Assembly (NCBI RefSeq): GCF_001514145.1
Contig: NZ_KQ948670.1
Coordinates: forward strand, 58,013 to 122,012
Direction of reading: 5' to 3'
Length of the DNA: 64,000 bases
From: Streptomyces canus
GTDB taxonomy: Bacteria; Actinomycetota; Actinomycetes; Streptomycetales; Streptomycetaceae
Part shown: positions 40,983 to 50,500 of the stretch, one piece after another
How positions within the stretch are numbered: the stretch's first letter is position 1
Layout: each line of letters opens with the position of its first letter
Made by a program: the position numbers and the translations under genes
The notes under the pieces: model-generated
What the model saw: only the letters and a program-made list of their open reading frames with translations
Told to the model about the DNA's origin: nothing
The model's database searches: none

Positions 40983-41354
40983 TCAGCCGAGGAGCTCGGC
41001 CGCCTTGGTCATCGGCCCGCCTGCGTCACCGGTATTGATCGTTCCCGCCGGTTCGAGCAACAGGATCGCGGTCTCCTCCTCTGCCAGAGGGCAGTGTTCG
41101 ACTCCGCGGGGAACCACGAACAACTCGCCGGGTTCCACCACCACGTCGCCATCCCTGAGCTGGATGGTGAGCCGCCCGCTGATGACCAGGAACAGTTCGT
41201 CCGTGTCCTCGTGGGTGTGCCAGACGAACTCTCCCTTCAGCTTGGCCAGCTTGACCTCGTAGTCGTTGAGCGCGGCTACTTTCTTCTGCGACCACAGCTC
41301 GCTGAACTGCGCCAGTTTGTCGGCGAGGTTGACAGGAACAGCGGACTCGGACAT
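40983..41354 (-). CDS. Small cupin-domain protein
   Basis: A 123-residue single-domain cupin. Motif 1 is VWHTHEDTDELFLVISGRLTIQL (two His and Glu/Asp as possible metal ligands); motif 2 is PGELFVVPRGVEHCPLAEEE with the third His. The N-terminal helix-rich segment (VNLADKLAQFSELWSQKKVAALN) and the EVKLAKLKGEF strand are common to a widespread family of mannose-6-phosphate-isomerase-like cupins annotated without function. ATG 41354 has GAGGAGGG 8 bases upstream. It is monocistronic, with a terminator downstream. The metal-binding triad looks intact; enzyme activity is unknown. Confidence 0.85.
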   Translation of the reverse strand: MSESAVPVNLADKLAQFSELWSQKKVAALNDYEVKLAKLKGEFVWHTHEDTDELFLVISGRLTIQLRDGDVVVEPGELFVVPRGVEHCPLAEEETAILLLEPAGTINTGDAGGPMTKAAELLG

Positions 41355-41586
41355 CGGGCATCCCTCCTCAAGGGCCGGCAACCAGGAGCGGCCTCTCAGG
41401 CCCTCCAACCGGTGCTTCGAGCCTGCCGCGCCAGGACTCCGCCAGTCTTGTACGTTCCTGACGTGGAGGCCGTCGGTTCCTGGGCGACCGCCGGCCTGGA
41501 CGTCGGCGCTGATCATGCCGGCGAGTTCGGCGGCGGGCGTGCTGCTTTCCGGGGCATTCGGTTCGGGCATGCGCGATCATGGCCGG

Positions 41587-42288
41587 ATGGACGCTCGTTT
41601 CCTTGGCATCGCTCAGCTGGTCGACACCCCGCCCGTGGCCGTCGTGGTCGACGTCATGCGTGCTTTCACGGTGGCTGCCTGGGCCTTTGGCCAGGGGGCG
41701 GAAAGGATCGTTCTCGCCGAGTCGCTGGACGAGGCCCTGGCACTCAAGCGCCGCCATCCGGACTGGGTGGCGCTCAAGGACGGTCCGCCCGCGGCCGGGT
41801 TCGACACCGTCAACTCGCCGGGCCTGCTGCGTTCCCTCGACCTCGGCGGACGGACCGTCGTGCAGAAGACCACGGCCGGCACGGTCGGCGCCCTCGCGGT
41901 CAAGGAGGCGTCGCTGGTGCTGTGTGCGAGCTTCGTCGTGGCGGGGGCGACGGCTCGACTCCTGCAGACCCGCAAGTGCGCTGATGTCACGTTCGTGGTG
42001 ACCGGCGAGGACGGGCAGGCCGAGGAGGATCTGGCCTGCGCTCAGTACATCGCTCGGAGGGCCACCGGGGCCGGCACGGACGCAGCCGAGTTCCTCCGCC
42101 GGGCCGGCGAGTCACGCGCCGCCGCCGAGCTGGCGGAGGGTGTGCGTCAAGGAGTCCATCCTGACGACGTCGCGCTCTGTCTTGAGCTCGACCGGTTCCC
42201 CTTTGCCATGATGGCGACCTTGGAGGACTCGCTCATGGTGCTGCGTCCCTGCGCAGTGCCTTCGCGGACCGTCGAGGCTTCGACCTGA
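41587..42288 (+). CDS. ComB-family protein (2-phosphosulfolactate phosphatase-like)
   Basis: A 233-residue protein. The start, VAVVVDVMRAFTVAAWAFGQGAERIVLAES, followed by NSPGLLRSLDLGGRTVVQKTTAGTVGALAV and SFVVAGATARLL, then VVTGEDGQAEEDLACAQYIA, follows ComB. ComB cleaves 2-phosphosulfolactate during coenzyme M synthesis in methanogens; bacterial homologues without the rest of that pathway have uncertain substrates. Here VDVMRAFT replaces the usual VDVLRAST. Start ATG 41587 was selected; ATG 41569 would add six residues. It is divergent from the cupin gene and monocistronic. Function should be read as 'phosphatase of unknown substrate'. Confidence 0.8.
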   Translation: MDARFLGIAQLVDTPPVAVVVDVMRAFTVAAWAFGQGAERIVLAESLDEALALKRRHPDWVALKDGPPAAGFDTVNSPGLLRSLDLGGRTVVQKTTAGTVGALAVKEASLVLCASFVVAGATARLLQTRKCADVTFVVTGEDGQAEEDLACAQYIARRATGAGTDAAEFLRRAGESRAAAELAEGVRQGVHPDDVALCLELDRFPFAMMATLEDSLMVLRPCAVPSRTVEAST

Positions 42289-42389
42289 CGGCGTGGTGGT
42301 GTGCGTCATGAAGTTGCCGTGCACGGGCACGGGTTGGGCGGATGCCGGCTGTCCCGGGTCGGGTACGACCGTGTCGGGCCGGCACCGGG

Positions 42390-43061
42390 CTACTCCTGCC
42401 AGCCCGCCGTCTCGGCGGCGCGCTCCTGCCACTGCCTCACCCCTGGACCGTTCGGATCTCCTCGGTGGCAGAACTGCTCCAGCTCGGCGCATCGGGACAG
42501 CATGGCGGCTCGGCGAACCGGCCACGCGGGCACGGTCCCGCCGTACGCGTCGAAGAAGTGGTCGAGCTCCTGGTGGTGCTCGGCGTGGTGCATCCGCACG
42601 ATCCACTCGCACCAGGCCAGATCCTCGACCGCGTCACCAAGGTGGGCGAACTCCCAGTCGACCACGGCAGTGACCTGGAAGGACACCGGGTCCAGGAGCA
42701 CGTTGTTGGGCCCGAAGTCCCCGTGGACGAGTACCTTGTCGGCATCGTGCGTGCCGGCCGCGAGAACGCTCGGCGCGATCTGGTGGATGCGACGCAGGAC
42801 CAACCCGCAGGCGTCCAGGACCTGCGCCGCGTGACCTGCCTCCACCAGTTCCTGTCCCGGCGCACCGGCCACGAACCCGAGTGTGAGGACCCCGTCGTCC
42901 AGGCCACGCACCGGAGGTACCGGCAGCTTCCCCTGCAACCTGGTCAACAACGCGTACTCCCGCGCACGCCTGATCCCCGCGTCGGGCCCTTCGTAGGTCT
43001 TCTCCACCATCGATCCGTCGCCGACAGTGCGGTTGGTGTAGCCGTGCTTCAACGGGCGCAT
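42390..43061 (-). CDS. Aminoglycoside phosphotransferase (APH)-family kinase
   Basis: A 223-residue protein of the APH/choline-kinase-like fold. It has the nucleotide-binding start GYTNRTVGDGSMVEKTYEG, then REYALLTRLQGKLPVPPVRGL. The catalytic loop is VLVHGDFGPNNVLLD (Asp as base, Asn for Mg) and the DFG-like motif is VVDWEFAHLGD. It is about 60 residues shorter than typical aminoglycoside kinases, with a short C-terminal helical part, so it is more probably a small-molecule kinase than a proven resistance enzyme. ATG 43061 is used; no strong ribosome site marks any of the candidate starts. It is convergent with the ComB-like gene and divergent from the peptidase gene. Confidence 0.8.
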   Translation of the reverse strand: MRPLKHGYTNRTVGDGSMVEKTYEGPDAGIRRAREYALLTRLQGKLPVPPVRGLDDGVLTLGFVAGAPGQELVEAGHAAQVLDACGLVLRRIHQIAPSVLAAGTHDADKVLVHGDFGPNNVLLDPVSFQVTAVVDWEFAHLGDAVEDLAWCEWIVRMHHAEHHQELDHFFDAYGGTVPAWPVRRAAMLSRCAELEQFCHRGDPNGPGVRQWQERAAETAGWQE

Positions 43062-43163
43062 CCACCGATCATCGTCCACGGCACCGCACCGCGCTGACAC
43101 CAACCCCAGCCTCATTCTCCGCATGAGCCGTAACGAGGGGACGAGTCTGGAACCCACTCCTTC

Positions 43164-45164
43164 ATGGGCAGGATGATCACCATGGTCAACGCCCCGAGCC
43201 CCTTCCACCACCGCCTCGTCCAACAACCGCGCCTGACAGACCTGGCCCTCGCTCCCGACGGCACCCGCCTCATCGCATCCGTCCAGACCCTGGACGACGA
43301 GGGCACGCGGTACGTGTCCGAACTGTGGGAGGTGGATCCGGCGGGCGAGCGCGAGGCCCGTCTCGTGTCCGGATCCGTCCCGGGCGACTTCGCCCCCGCC
43401 TTCACCGCCGACGGCAGCCTGTTGTTCCTCTCCGAACGTGGCCCGCACGAGCCGCCGGGAGCCGCGCTGTGGGCGCTGTCCGAGCACGGTGAGGCCGAGC
43501 GGATCGCCCACCACCCGGGCGGTATGACCGCCTTGACCGCCGCCCCCCGTGCGTCCGCGCTCGCCTGGACAGCCGCTCTCCTGCCAGGTGCTGCGGATGC
43601 CGCCACCCACGCCGCCCTGCTCCACGAGCGCCATCGGGCGCGCGTCACCGCGGTCCTGTACGAGGCGACCCCCACCCGAGCCGGAGGCGTGGACCTCGGC
43701 CCCGCCGAACCGCACACCTTCGTCCGTCGTGGCGAAGCCCCGCCGGTCGACGCGGGCGGCCAAGGCCTGGCCGGGGCCGGGGACATGGCCCTCTCCCCGG
43801 ACGGGTCGGTGGTCGCCTACACGCGGGCCCCGACGAGCACCGCCCCGGACACGAACGCGGTGGTGATCGCCGACGCGGCGACCGGCATGGAGCGTCGCAC
43901 CTTCTCCCTGCCGGGTCACCAGTACCACCGCCCGGTCTTCACCGCCGACGGCACGCGCCTGATCTGCCAACGCCAGCGGGAGGAGACGTACGACACGGAA
44001 TGGCGGGTCACCCTCGTCGCCCTCGACCCCGTATCGGGCGAAGAGACGGATCTCCTGCCGGACTTCGACAACTGGCCCTGGCCGGGACGGGCGATACCCT
44101 CTCCGGTCGCCGGGGACGCCACGCTGTGGTTCACCGGCGACGAGCGGGGCCACTGCCCGGTCTTCCGCCGTGACCCGGACGGTACGGTCATCCGGCTCAC
44201 CGCCTCCGGCGCGTACTCCTCCCTCTGCGTGACGCCGGACGGGTCCATCCTCTACGCCCTGCGCAGCGCGCTCGACAGTCCGCCCCAGGTAGCCCGCCTG
44301 GATGCCACCGAGCCCGACCAGCAGCCCACCGTTCTCAGGGCACCGGGCGACCTCGGGCCCCTCCCCGGCACGTTGACCGAGGTGCACACGACCGCGGACG
44401 ACGGCTTCGCACTCCGCGCCTGGCTGATCCTGCCCGAGGGCGCGGGGCCCGACGACCCGTCACCGCTCCTCGTCGAGGCGCACGGCGGACCCCAGTCGTC
44501 CTGGAGCGGCTGGCCCTGGCAGTGGAACCCCTGGCCCTTCGTGGCCCGCGGCTACGCCGTACTCCTGCCCGATCCGGCCCTGTCCACCGGATACGGGCAG
44601 CAGATGCAGGCACGCGGACGCGGCCAGTACGGCGGCCGGCCCTACCGCGACGTCATCGCCCTGACCGACGCCGCGCTGGCCCGCGCCGACCTGGACGCGG
44701 GCCGAACGGCCCTTGCCGGCTGGTCCTTCGGCGGCTATCTCGCGGGCCGCGCCGCGACCCTGACCGACCGCTTCAGAGCAGTCGTCGCACACGCCGGGAT
44801 GTGGAACATGGAGGTCTTCCAGAGCGACACCGACATGCACACGTACTTCCGCAAGATCTACGGCGACCCGCGCACCCGGCGCGAACGCTACGAGGCCGAC
44901 TCGCCCCACCTCGACGCGGAGCACCTGACGACACCGATGCTGATCGTGCACGGCGGCAAGGACTACCGGGTCCCGGTGGGCCAGTCCCTGGCCCTCCACC
45001 ACGACCTCCAACGCCAGGGTGTACCGGCTAAGTTCCTGTACTTCCCGGACGAGAGCCACGGGATCGGAGCCCCGAACCACCTGCGCCTCGTGTACGAGAC
45101 CGCCCTGAACTTCCTCGACCACCATGTCCTCGGCGAGGAGTGGAAGCGGCCCGGGCTGGTGTGA
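43164..45164 (+). CDS. S9-family prolyl oligopeptidase-like peptidase
   Basis: A 666-residue cytosolic peptidase. The N-terminal 380 residues form WD-like beta-propeller blades (LALAPDGTRLIASVQ, MALSPDGSVVAYTRAP, PVFTADGTRLICQRQ, SLCVTPDGSILYALR). The C-terminal alpha/beta hydrolase has the nucleophile GWSFGGY (Ser521), Asp600 in GGKDYRVP and His632 in PDESHGI. The arrangement and length fit acylaminoacyl-peptidase/dipeptidyl-peptidase-like members of S9. There is no signal peptide. The start is ATG 43164; ATG 43182 is an alternative. A stand-alone gene, probably for intracellular peptide turnover. Confidence 0.9.
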   Translation: MGRMITMVNAPSPFHHRLVQQPRLTDLALAPDGTRLIASVQTLDDEGTRYVSELWEVDPAGEREARLVSGSVPGDFAPAFTADGSLLFLSERGPHEPPGAALWALSEHGEAERIAHHPGGMTALTAAPRASALAWTAALLPGAADAATHAALLHERHRARVTAVLYEATPTRAGGVDLGPAEPHTFVRRGEAPPVDAGGQGLAGAGDMALSPDGSVVAYTRAPTSTAPDTNAVVIADAATGMERRTFSLPGHQYHRPVFTADGTRLICQRQREETYDTEWRVTLVALDPVSGEETDLLPDFDNWPWPGRAIPSPVAGDATLWFTGDERGHCPVFRRDPDGTVIRLTASGAYSSLCVTPDGSILYALRSALDSPPQVARLDATEPDQQPTVLRAPGDLGPLPGTLTEVHTTADDGFALRAWLILPEGAGPDDPSPLLVEAHGGPQSSWSGWPWQWNPWPFVARGYAVLLPDPALSTGYGQQMQARGRGQYGGRPYRDVIALTDAALARADLDAGRTALAGWSFGGYLAGRAATLTDRFRAVVAHAGMWNMEVFQSDTDMHTYFRKIYGDPRTRRERYEADSPHLDAEHLTTPMLIVHGGKDYRVPVGQSLALHHDLQRQGVPAKFLYFPDESHGIGAPNHLRLVYETALNFLDHHVLGEEWKRPGLV

Positions 45165-45194
45165 CGTCGGTCGATCACGAGCCCGGCTCGGGCG

Positions 45195-45989
45195 TCAGTG
45201 GGTGGGGATGCCCAGATCCGTGGCGACCGAGTCCGCGCGGACGAAGACGGACACCGGGAACTGCTCGTCGCAGTACTTGTTGCCGGACGACACGATTCCC
45301 ACCACCTTGCCGCCGCTGATCAGCGGCCCGCCGGAGTCTCCGGGGCAGATGCTGTCGGTGGTGCCGGGGCGGGGCATGCCGCACAGCATCGTGGCGGGGT
45401 CGGTCTCGGGGTCGGTGTACGGCTGACAGTCGGCGACGGGGGACAGGACCAGCGTGGTCTGCTTGAGCCTCGTTCCGCTGATGCCGGGTCCGGTGCGTCC
45501 CCAGCCGAGCGCGGTGGCCTTCCGGCCCTCGGCGACCAGCTTGCCGTCCCTGGAGCCGGTCACCGGGATCGTCCGGTACGGCATCGGCCGGTCCAGGGTG
45601 AGGACCGCGGCGTCGTAGGCGTAACCGGGCCCGCCGTAACGCGAGTCCATCCGGGCCGAGGTGACCTTTCGCACCGTGCCATCTGTGCCGTCCACCCGGG
45701 TGCGGCCGCCGATGACCCGCAGTGTGGACACGTCACCCGCGCTCTCCAGGCAGTGGCCGGCCGTGAGCACCTTCGTGGGCGCGACGAGCGTGCCACCGCA
45801 GAACTGCCTGCCCTCGAACTCGATCAACATGGCGTATGGCCGGGCCTTCGTCGTGGCCGGATTGCCACCCTTGATCGCGGAGGCGGGAGTGGCGGTGGAC
45901 CAGAGCGCGGCCGCGGCGAGCACGGCCGTGGTGACGACGGCGGCCGTGCGCGTTCGGGGACGGGTGGATCCGGCGGCGCGGATCGGCAT
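45195..45989 (-). CDS. Secreted trypsin-like serine protease (S1 family)
   Basis: A 264-residue exported protease. Signal peptide: VVTTAVLAAAALWSTATPASA, cleaved near residue 38, followed at once by IKGGNPA, the mature N-terminal I-x-G-G that activates chymotrypsin-fold enzymes. The triad is His79 (LTAGHC), Asp126 (YAYDAAVLTL) and Ser219 (CPGDSGGPL). Paired Cys at 64/80, 188/203 and 215/235 fit family disulfides. There is essentially no propeptide, so it is a trypsin-like and not an alpha-lytic-type protease. ATG 45989 has AGGGGGAAA upstream. It is convergent with the S9 peptidase gene, monocistronic. Confidence 0.92.
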   Translation of the reverse strand: MPIRAAGSTRPRTRTAAVVTTAVLAAAALWSTATPASAIKGGNPATTKARPYAMLIEFEGRQFCGGTLVAPTKVLTAGHCLESAGDVSTLRVIGGRTRVDGTDGTVRKVTSARMDSRYGGPGYAYDAAVLTLDRPMPYRTIPVTGSRDGKLVAEGRKATALGWGRTGPGISGTRLKQTTLVLSPVADCQPYTDPETDPATMLCGMPRPGTTDSICPGDSGGPLISGGKVVGIVSSGNKYCDEQFPVSVFVRADSVATDLGIPTH

Positions 45990-46148
45990 GGCGGTTTCCC
46001 CCTGAACTGCTTGGCGCGGGACGTGGATCGGCCCCGCGTGGTGTGGTCGGTGGGGAGGACGAGCGTCAGGGGCGAATCGGTTTCGAAGAACGCGGCGTCC
46101 CGGTTCCGGCGCGCGCATCACGGCGACCTCGGGCCCTGTGCGGCGGTC

Positions 46149-46775
46149 TCAGTCGACGAGGATGTGCCGCAGCATCCTCGTGAGATATGCGGTGAGTTGT
46201 TCCGGCGGCATCGAGGCGAGCGGGTCGGTGCGCGCGATGTACCGGCTGAAGGCGACTCCGATCATCAAGGACCCCACGAGCGCCACCCGGGCGTCCAGGT
46301 CGTCGTCCCGCGTCGCCGTCCCGTCCGGGGAGAGCACGGACCCGTAGACGGCGGCACTGCGCTCCTGCATCGCGGACAGGAGGTCGGCGGCAGCGCGTTC
46401 GTCCGACGCGGCACCCCGTACGAGGGCGACGAGCGGGTCGCCCACGGCGTCGGTCTCCATCCGCCGTACGAAGGCGTCGGCGATCCGGTCGGGCAGTGTC
46501 GCCGGGTCCCCGGCCGCCGACTGCTCCAGATCACGATTGCCCGGAACCGCCGCCAGGAAGAGCCGTTCCTTGGACGAGAAGTGACGGGTGATCAGACCGT
46601 GCGTGACACCGGCCCGCCCGGCGATGTCCCTGAGGGTGGTGCGGGCGTAACCGCGCTCGGCGAAGGCGTGGCGTGCCGCGTCCAGGATGGCGGCCCGGTG
46701 TCCCTCGGGGTCCCGCCGGCGTCTGCGCGGCGGACCCCCCGGCTCTTCGCGGCCTTTCGCGGCGCCCTCTTCCAT
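46149..46775 (-). CDS. TetR-family repressor
   Basis: A 208-residue regulator. The TetR HTH runs from GHRAAILDAARHAFAERGYARTTLRDIAGRAGVTHGLITRHFSSKERLFLAA (about residues 18-68), preceded by an Arg-rich tail. The ligand domain is helical with a C-terminal AYLTRMLRHIL helix of the TetR_C type seen in SDR-linked repressors. ATG 46775 was chosen; the frame continues 30 codons upstream across the operator. It is divergent from the SDR gene with a 22-base palindrome between them, so it probably represses both genes until a ligand, perhaps the SDR substrate, binds. Confidence 0.88.
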   Translation of the reverse strand: MEEGAAKGREEPGGPPRRRRRDPEGHRAAILDAARHAFAERGYARTTLRDIAGRAGVTHGLITRHFSSKERLFLAAVPGNRDLEQSAAGDPATLPDRIADAFVRRMETDAVGDPLVALVRGAASDERAAADLLSAMQERSAAVYGSVLSPDGTATRDDDLDARVALVGSLMIGVAFSRYIARTDPLASMPPEQLTAYLTRMLRHILVD

Positions 46776-46824
46776 GTGATCACTGTACTTCCGGCCCGGG
46801 CGTCGAGGACCGGCGCCGCTATGG

Positions 46825-46846
46825 TTAATATCCAAGTGGATATTAA
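46825..46846. promoter_or_regulatory. Palindromic TetR operator
   Basis: Ten-base arms TTAATATCCA and TGGATATTAA, perfectly complementary, around a central AG. It lies 49 bases from the TetR start and 44 from the SDR start. Its AT-richness stands out in this GC-rich DNA. Confidence 0.8.
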
Positions 46847-46890
46847 GAGTTGGGTACACGCCCAACCGGCAGCTGAAGGACGGTCACCAT

Positions 46891-47577
46891 ATGACCAGCA
46901 CACTCGTCGTAGGCGGCAGTGGCGGATTGGGCGAAGTGATCGCCCGGCACTTCGCCGACCGCGGCGATGACGTCGTCGTCACCAGCAGGGACAAGGCGCG
47001 GGCGGAGGACACCGCCGCCCGGATCGGCCCCGGCACGCGAGGGCTGGCCCTCGACCTCGGCCGACCGGAGACGATCGGTGCCGCGTTGGCCGACGTGACC
47101 GGGGTCGACCACGTCGTCATCACCGCGGTCGGCCAGGCGGCGAACTCGCTGGCGCAGTTCAACGTCACCGATGCGGTGGCGGCCGTGACCATGAAGCTCG
47201 TCGGCTACGCCGAGACCGTCCGTGTGCTGCGCGAGCGCTTCAACCCCGGCGCCTCCGTCGTTCTCTTCGGCGGGCTCGCCAAGGAACGCCCGTACCCCGG
47301 CTCCACCATCGTCAGTACCTTCAACGCCGGTATCACCGGCCTGGTGCGGACCCTCGCCGTGGAGATGGCCCCCCACCGCGTCAACGCCCTGCACCCCGGC
47401 CTGATCGGCGACAGCCCGAAGTGGCGGGACGTTCCCGACCCGCCGCACTCGGCCCAGACGCCGATCGGACGGTTGGTGACCATGGCCGAGATCGCCGACG
47501 CCACCGAGTTCCTGCTCCGCAACACCGGCGTCAACGCCCACGACCTGCACATGGACGGTGGCCTCCTCGCCACCTGA
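46891..47577 (+). CDS. Short-chain dehydrogenase/reductase
   Basis: A 228-residue SDR. The cofactor loop is LVVGGSGGLGEVIA (GxxxGxG variant), and the segment after strand 2, VVTSRDKARAED, suggests NADP. ALDLGRPE and VDHVVITAVGQAA (replacing NNAG) follow. The catalytic Tyr/Lys region is atypical: ASVVLFGGLAKERPYPGSTIVSTFNAGITGLVRTLAVEMAP lacks the YxxxK motif (Thr288-like position and Asn in its place), so activity may be altered. It ends with the usual HPGLIGD and HDLHMDGGLLAT. Divergent from the TetR repressor, sharing its operator. Confidence 0.85.
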   Translation: MTSTLVVGGSGGLGEVIARHFADRGDDVVVTSRDKARAEDTAARIGPGTRGLALDLGRPETIGAALADVTGVDHVVITAVGQAANSLAQFNVTDAVAAVTMKLVGYAETVRVLRERFNPGASVVLFGGLAKERPYPGSTIVSTFNAGITGLVRTLAVEMAPHRVNALHPGLIGDSPKWRDVPDPPHSAQTPIGRLVTMAEIADATEFLLRNTGVNAHDLHMDGGLLAT

Positions 47578-47595
47578 CCCGCGCTCGCGCGAGCC

Positions 47596-50500
47596 TCAGT
47601 CGCGCGATGCGGGCCGCAACCGCAGTGTCAGGATCTGGAACGGCCGCAGCGTCAACCGGACACCGTCCACCAGATGGTGGTGGCTCGACGGATCGTCCAA
47701 GGGGCGTTCCAGCAGGTCGGTCACCAGGGAAGAGGCCAGCGGGAAGCCGGTGGTGAGTGTGGCCGCGGCCCGGGTGCCGCGGGACTCGTAGAGCCGTACG
47801 ACGACGTCCCCGCTGCGGTCGTCGGCGAGCTTGACCGCCTCCACGATCACGCCCTCGTGGTCCACCGACACCAGCGGGGCGACCGTCGCACTGCCCGGCA
47901 CCGCACGCTCGGGCAGGTTGAAGCGGTACCCCTCGCGCCTCGCGTCGGTGACATCGGCGCCGATCACCAGCGCGTACCCGAGCCGGTGGGTGCCCTGGTC
48001 CTGGTCCGGGTCGGGGAAGCGGGCGGCGCGCAGCAGGGAGAGGCGGACCGTGGTGGTCGTACCGCCGTCGGGGCGCACGTCACGGGTGACGTCGTGGCCG
48101 TACGAGGAGTCGTTGACCAGGGCGGCTCCCCAGTCGGGCTCGCCGACGTGCAGGAAACGGTGGGCGCAGGTCTCGAACTTGGCCGCGTCCCAGCTGGTGT
48201 TGGTGTGCGTGGGCCGCTCGACATGTCCGAAGGGGATCTCGGCGGTGGAGTGGGCGGCCCGGACGTCCAGCGGGAAGGCCGCCTTGAGGAACTTCTCCCG
48301 CTCGTGCCAGTCGACAACCGTGTCGATCACCAGCACGCGGGACCCGGTCGGCAACGTCAGGGTCTGCTCGATCCTCGACGCGCCGAAGACCCGGACCACC
48401 CGGACACCGTCGGCGGTCGCCGTGACGGACTCGGCATCGGTGAGGTCGCGCACGCTGTTGCGGTAGAAGACGTCGACGTCCCAGGCGTCCCACTGGTTGG
48501 GGAAGTCCTGGTGCAACTGGAGCAGGTTGCCGACCGCCCCGGGAGCCAGTGCCTCCCGTCCGGCGGTGTGGTCGTAGGCGGAGGTGATCAGACCGCGGGC
48601 GTCCACCACGACGCGCACCAGACCGTTGTCGAGGACGAACCCGTCCGCGTCCGGGACCGGCGGCACCGGCACGGCGACGGCCTCGGGGCGCGGGCCGGCG
48701 CCGAACGCCGACACACCGCCCCGTGAGTGCGGCGCGGAGTTGAAGACCACCGTGCCTCCCGCCACCGGGCCTCCAGGATCCCCGGCCAGCGCCCCCTGAG
48801 CGGCGCCGATCAGCTCCTCCAGTTCCCGGGCCACGGCCGCGTACGTCTCCTCGGCCTCCCGGTGCACCCAGGCGATCGATGTCCCGGGCAGGATGTCGTG
48901 GAACTGGTGGAGCAGCACCGTCTTCCACAGCCGGTCCAGGGCGTCGTACGGATACGGCTGCCCGTGCCGTACGGCCGCGGTCGCCGCCCACAACTCCGCC
49001 TCGCGCAGCAGGTGTTCGCTGTGCCTGTTGCCCTGCTTGGTGGCGAGCTGGCTGGTCAGCGTGGCGCGATGGAACTCCAGGTAGAGCTCCCCGGACCACA
49101 CCGGTGCGCCGCCGTTGGCCTCGTACTCGTCGTGCGCGCGCCGGAAGAAGTCGACCGGCCCCTCCATCTCGACGCGCGCCGAGCCCTCCAGGTCCCTGAG
49201 CCGGTCGGCGCGCGCGAGCATCTCCCGCGTGGGACCGCCACCGCCGTCGCCGTAGCCGAAGGGGATGAGGGAGTGGCTCGCGCCGGCCTTGTCCTGGAAG
49301 TTCCGCACGCTGTGGGCGACGTCGGCGCCGGACAGGTCGCCGTTGTAGCTGTCGACGGGCGGGAAGTGGCTGAAGATCCGGGTGCCGTCGATGCCTTCCC
49401 ACCAGAACGTGTGGTGCGGGAACTTGTTGGTGGTGTTCCAGGACATCTTCTGGGTCAGGAACCACTTCACCCCGGCCAGCTTCATCAGCTGCGGCAGGGC
49501 CGCGTTGTAGCCGAAGGTGTCCGGCAGCCACATCTCCTCGGTCTCGACCCCGAACTCCTCCAGGAAGAACCGCTTTCCGTGGACGAACTGGCGCACCAGG
49601 GCCTCGCCGCCGCTGATGTTGGTGTCGGGCTCCACCCACAGGCTGCCGGTCGGCAGGAACTGCCCGGTCTTCGCCTTTTCCTGCGCCCGTGCGTACACCT
49701 CGGGGCGGTGCTCCTTCAGCCAGGCGAGTTGCTGCGCCTGGGACATCACGAACTTGAACTCCGGATGGTCGTCCATGAGGTGGGTGACGTTGGAGACCGT
49801 CCGGGCCACCTTGCGCACGGTCTCGCGCAGCGGCCACAGCCAGGCGGTGTCGATGTGCGCGTGCCCCACCGCCGAGATCCGGTGCGCGCTCGCGTGCGCG
49901 GGCGATGCGAGCACGGGGGCGAGGACGGCCCGGGCGGCGGCCGCGCTGCCGCTGATGTCCTGCAGGTCGATCTTGTCGAGGGCGAGTTCGACCGCCCGAA
50001 GGATCTGCCACCGGCGCGGGGTGTCGGGGGACAGCTCGGGCATCAGCTGTTCCAACACCTCCAGGTCCTGGACGAGTTCGTGGACCTCCCGGTCGAACAC
50101 GGCGAGGTCCAGACGCCGTAGCCGGTAAAGGGGTGCGCCGGGGTCCGCGGCCGGGTCGCCCAGCCACGGTGCCCGGCCGCCCACCGACGTGGGGCCGAAG
50201 GTGAGCTCGCCGGGAGCGGTGTGCATGACGACCGGGTTGGCGGCGGCCTCGATGTGGGCGGCGAACTCCTCACCGCCCGCGGCTCGTTCGGTCACCGGAA
50301 GCCAGGTGTTGCGCGGGTTGAGGGCCTTTACCGCGGTGCCGTCCGGCCGGTAGACCAGCCCTTCGGCGGAGAAGCCTGCGGAGTGGGTGGCGAACCCCAG
50401 GTCCAGTACGGCCTCGACCGTCTCGCCGGCCCAGTCGGCCGGGATCGTCCCGCTGACCTTGAACCAGCTCGTGGACCAGGCGGGACCCCACCAGTCGCCG

